This document shows positions 62,401 to 64,000 of a stretch of DNA of 64,000 nucleotides, one piece after another. The notes under the pieces were generated by a model. It ran no database searches. It was not told where the DNA came from and was given only the letters and a program-made list of their open reading frames with translations. The stretch spans positions 19,704,501 to 19,768,500 of the forward strand of contig NC_092580.1 in NCBI RefSeq assembly GCF_037975245.1, given 5' to 3'. This DNA is from Apostichopus japonicus (Eukaryota > Echinodermata > Holothuroidea > Aspidochirotida > Stichopodidae). The number at the start of each line of letters is the position of its first letter. Position 1 is the first letter of the stretch. Made by a program: the position numbers and the translations under genes.

Positions 62401-63489
62401 TTAACAATTTCAGTGATGAATTCACAGATTTATCACAGGAATTCATGAATTCATCACCGTCCTATTTATGATATCATCATCTTATTTCAATCGAGATCTA
62501 GCAGAATAATACTTTGGTGTTTACGGTCTCATAATAAGATATATTTTAGTCAAAGGAATTTACTTCTGGCGATTACCTGCAGACCTAGAACCAGAAAGTT
62601 AGTCTGTAGAGGAGAGACAAACCCCTCGTGGGTCCAGTACATCACATGAGTGGTGACTGCTGTGAGGGAGGAACAGGAACTAGGAGGGCATGGACCCATT
62701 CCCTCCGCAGTCGCACGGCGGATTTGAAAGTTACCGAGGGACGATTTGGTGTTAGCTGACGGAGGCCTCGTTCTGATATGTTAAAAGATGGCGAATTAAA
62801 AACATTAATGTTACAAGAAATGTACATGCTTTTTACAAATGCAATTGTATAGAGGATAATTAATAAATATCATAACTACATTTTTATATATTTTTAAACT
62901 ATATTTTTAACTATATATTTAAAACTGTATCTAGTTATAATAAAATGATTTTCAACAATGTAACTTTATTTCACCGTGTTAAGTTGTAAACCAGTACTCC
63001 ATTTGGCGATAACATATCATTAATTATAATAAATATTCATATTAAATCAAATTATTATATGCAATTCAGAAAGTTTCTTAATAAACAGAATAATTATATT
63101 ACAGAGATGGTTAATATACAATATTAGGTGTACATTTCAACATTCTAAAATATTTCTAGGTATCAATAAATGAATTCATAAAAGCACATACAAAAAAAGA
63201 ACAGTTCATATTTTTCAGGAAAGAAAATGTAATCTTGTATTACAAATTATATTTATCACCTATAAAAAACATTTATTACTTGTTTTTATAATTGAACATA
63301 TTCATTTTTCATTTTCGTCCAAATAAAAATTGACTAAGAATACTAATTCTCCAAAAATCTAAAAAATTCAAATGGATTGTTTACCCAGAAGAGGGCGTGG
63401 TTCTACCACTAGCAGCTGACAGTCCCCGGAAGAACCTTTCTTGTATTCGACTAACATCCCAGACGGCTGTACGGCATGCAGGATCAGTT
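43126..63489 (-). CDS. Large WD-repeat protein, WDR97/WDR87-like (5' partial)
   Basis: Twenty-four exons join in phase into the last 1309 aa of a protein whose start lies beyond the right edge. The first ~280 residues in the window are WD40 repeats (MYWTHEG..LVLGLQDGRILFLDP, FLVGHQDGSVILYKF, FISCSGDGIIKVWNQDK). The run ending FLNQLGDILIGYKNHLFFIHRS resembles the last repeat of the WDR97/WDR87 group as I recall it. After that about 1000 residues are Ser-, Pro-, Glu- and Lys-rich and probably disordered, with one helical basic stretch near the end. Animal relatives are linked to cilia and sperm, so a ciliary scaffold is a reasonable inference but not shown here. WD identity is firm; the precise family is not. 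Exon blocks are listed separately. Confidence 0.8.
45971..46330. mobile_element. piggyBac-type MITE, copy 2
   Basis: 360 bases between TTAA at 45967-45970 and 46331-46334, with ends AGGGTGTGAAGACT and, inward from the right, AGGCATTGAAGACT. It is collinear with copy 1 (5122-5440) apart from extra bases near 46187-46222 and scattered substitutions. It is intronic in the WD-repeat gene. Confidence 0.78.
46727..46857. repeat. Inverted repeat (hairpin) with 40-45 base arms
   Basis: The left arm includes TTCAGAGGCTCACTGAAG and the right arm its near-complement CTTTTCAGTGAGCCTCTGAAG; the outer parts are AGCAGGATAT and GATCCTGCT. A related half-site, AGCAGGATCTTCTTCAAAGG, occurs at 48858-48877. Confidence 0.7.
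48371..58051 (-). CDS. WD-repeat gene, exons g-r: disordered middle (window residues 283-1013)
   Basis: Exons: 58051-57998, 57258-57176, 56625-56545, 55381-55234, 55074-54908, 54474-54387, 53358-53123, 52561-52379, 51830-51540, 50790-50721, 49975-49268, 48453-48371. Joints are phase 1, 0, 0, 1, 0, 1, 0, 0, 0, 1, 1, 0. Features in order: YLVPYNLDFSDRF, an acidic run DESDLEEEEM, RRIITILPG, a Lys-rich stretch with VPKKKIEKKKQKGDRQR, a seven-Lys run, an Asp-rich exon (NQDDDEGINQDD), then a 708-base exon rich in Ser, Pro, Met and Glu. The long antisense frames over this 708-base exon are shadows. Confidence 0.8.
48836..48900. repeat. Short dispersed-repeat fragment (CCTGACGTTTCGATC)
   Basis: TTGGCCTGACGTTTCGATCT, followed by AGCAGGATCTTCTTCAAAGG, shares its second half with the arms of the inverted repeat at 46727-46857. 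I believe such words recur in repeats of many marine invertebrate genomes, but cannot name the family. Confidence 0.35.
48983..49200. repeat. Polypurine tract
   Basis: More than 200 bases of almost pure A/G on the plus strand (AGAAAGAAAG, GGAAGAGGAGAGG, G12), with a few pyrimidine breaks, about 70 bases from the 708-base exon of the WD-repeat gene. The antisense frame over it is not a gene. Confidence 0.85.
50925..51330. repeat. Dispersed repeat with TGACC motifs, copy C
   Basis: The longest copy of the family seen at 6363 and 41935. It carries TTGACCTCTGACCTCCACC and later TTTGACCTCAAGTGACC, spaced around words like ATACCGAGCATGAAGCTCAT. It lies in an intron of the WD-repeat gene. Confidence 0.55.
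53528..54030. mobile_element. Non-autonomous element with long terminal inverted repeats
   Basis: The left end AAGAATAGTCCAGGT and its complement at the right end bound about 500 bases. The inner arms also match over more than 100 bases in inverted orientation (for example AACATAATCTAAGCATCCTA and GTGTGATGTCATAGTTGCAC). It has no coding capacity and no clear target duplication. It is intronic in the WD-repeat gene. Confidence 0.75.
55609..55853. mobile_element. Possible decayed hAT-type MITE
   Basis: It begins CAGGTGCAGATCCAAGG next to a G run and ends CCTGGATCCATCCCTTCT, giving imperfect inverted ends around GATCC. The flanks are only loosely similar. Intronic in the WD-repeat gene. Confidence 0.4.
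56131..56236. repeat. Tandem repeat, period 23 bases, about 4.5 copies
   Basis: Units of ATTGTGAGATATTTGATTTA plus AA, nearly identical, in an intron of the WD-repeat gene. Confidence 0.95.
58686..63489 (-). CDS. WD-repeat gene, exons a-f: WD40 region (window residues 1-282)
   Basis: Exons: 63489-63385, 62755-62577, 61693-61619, 61026-60874, 60420-60239, 58840-58686. Joints are phase 1, 0, 0, 0, 2, 1. Blade-like strands with GH/D..G.....W or L patterns are visible: GLQDGRILFLDP, DMFQIWSLPQL, VGHQDGSVILYKF, SGDGIIKVWNQD. The second exon's start (62755) is set by frame; a stronger-looking acceptor 17 bases upstream would shift the frame. The intron between the last two exons holds a 0.8 kb 32-base VNTR. 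Confidence 0.82.
59221..60034. repeat. VNTR, 32-base unit, about 25 copies
   Basis: The unit is CTCTATATAGTATACCAC followed by TATACAGTATACCA, itself two 16-base half-units (CTCTATATAGTATACC-like and ACTATACAGTATACCA). Most units are identical; a few carry AAAGTATACC or lack one half. Homogeneity points to recent expansion. It fills much of a 1.4 kb intron of the WD-repeat gene. Confidence 0.97.
62338..62390. repeat. TA/CATA microsatellite
   Basis: TA runs interrupted by single C and G, then CATACATA, in an intron of the WD-repeat gene. Confidence 0.85.
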
Positions 63490-64000
63490 CTTCAGATAAG
63501 AAAAAAAATTATGTTTTAGAATGTATTAACCATTGACTGGCAGTTCACATCAAAGTGTAGCTACAAATTCCATGGAAAAGAAAACTTGCAAGTAAGCAAA
63601 CAAAACAGCAAAAATAATAAATATCTCTTTCAGCACTAGTGACAGTGTGCTTCAACTTTGATGGGTCTTGCAACACAAATAAGTGAACACCAATTTATAT
63701 CACGGTTTCATATGTTTTTTTAGTCTAAATGTCTTCGGGCTTTGGTTTCGATGATAAACATAACCCTTGTAGTCATGCTGGCAGATGTGTGTGTTTATGT
63801 GTGTTACGCCTTGCTTGTAAACACGATATCTCAAGAAGGGAATCTTGGACCAATCTCATATTTGGTGTGTAGGTGTGTACCACATTGAGAAGAAGGAGCC
63901 TGAGTTACTATTGTTTGTCATATCTCAATGCTTTTTGCTGTACTACTTAGATTGAAGTATGTTGTTCATCCTGGCTATACTCTACAGCCTAGTGTATCAC
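63490..64000. other. Intron sequence at the right edge
   Basis: No further exon of the WD-repeat gene was recognised here; the next upstream exon should end in phase 1. A fragment like the TGACC repeat family (ATCTCAAGAAGGGAATC, ACCAATCTCATATTTGG) is at about 63775-63930. Confidence 0.5.

Overview
The window is eukaryotic and comes from a metazoan. Genes are split into many short exons by large AT-rich introns with GT..AG borders. Introns and spacers are full of microsatellites, minisatellites and non-autonomous transposon relics. The genes (a GSAP orthologue, an SLC10-type transporter and a long WD-repeat protein of WDR97/WDR87 type) are typical of deuterostomes. I infer an invertebrate deuterostome, probably an echinoderm, from gene content and repeat style; I could not run any search.

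Layout. (1) 2-391 (+): C-terminal coding exon of a gene that begins upstream of the window. (2) 392-7.6 kb: non-coding, with a piggyBac-type MITE. (3) 7819-12556 (-): a five-exon SLC10 (bile acid:sodium symporter family) gene, 401 aa, with a decayed LINE tail in intron 2. (4) 12.6-19.1 kb: no gene I can assign, several minisatellites, a hAT-type MITE and an unassigned open frame. (5) 19326-39754 (-): a complete GSAP (gamma-secretase-activating protein) gene, 22 coding exons that join in phase into 1002 aa. (6) 39.8-42.7 kb: spacer with a SINE, a palindrome and diverged repeats. (7) 43126-63489 (-), continuing past the right edge: 24 exons of a WD-repeat protein (at least 1309 aa in the window), with WD40 repeats at the start and a very long, mostly disordered tail.

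All exon borders were placed by hand from GT..AG sites, reading-frame continuity and protein similarity recalled from memory. Every junction in the three minus-strand genes keeps the frame; one acceptor (62755) is uncertain. The three assigned minus-strand genes have no evident common pathway: one is membrane transport, one is a modulator of gamma-secretase substrate processing, and one is probably a structural or ciliary WD protein. No RNA gene, CRISPR array or operon was seen. The most interesting points are a DxxD caspase-type motif in GSAP at the place where, as I recall it, the human protein is cut; loss of the canonical sodium-site residues in the SLC10 protein; a palindromic-end MITE carrying telomere-like repeats in GSAP intron 1; and two closely similar piggyBac-type MITEs 41 kb apart.
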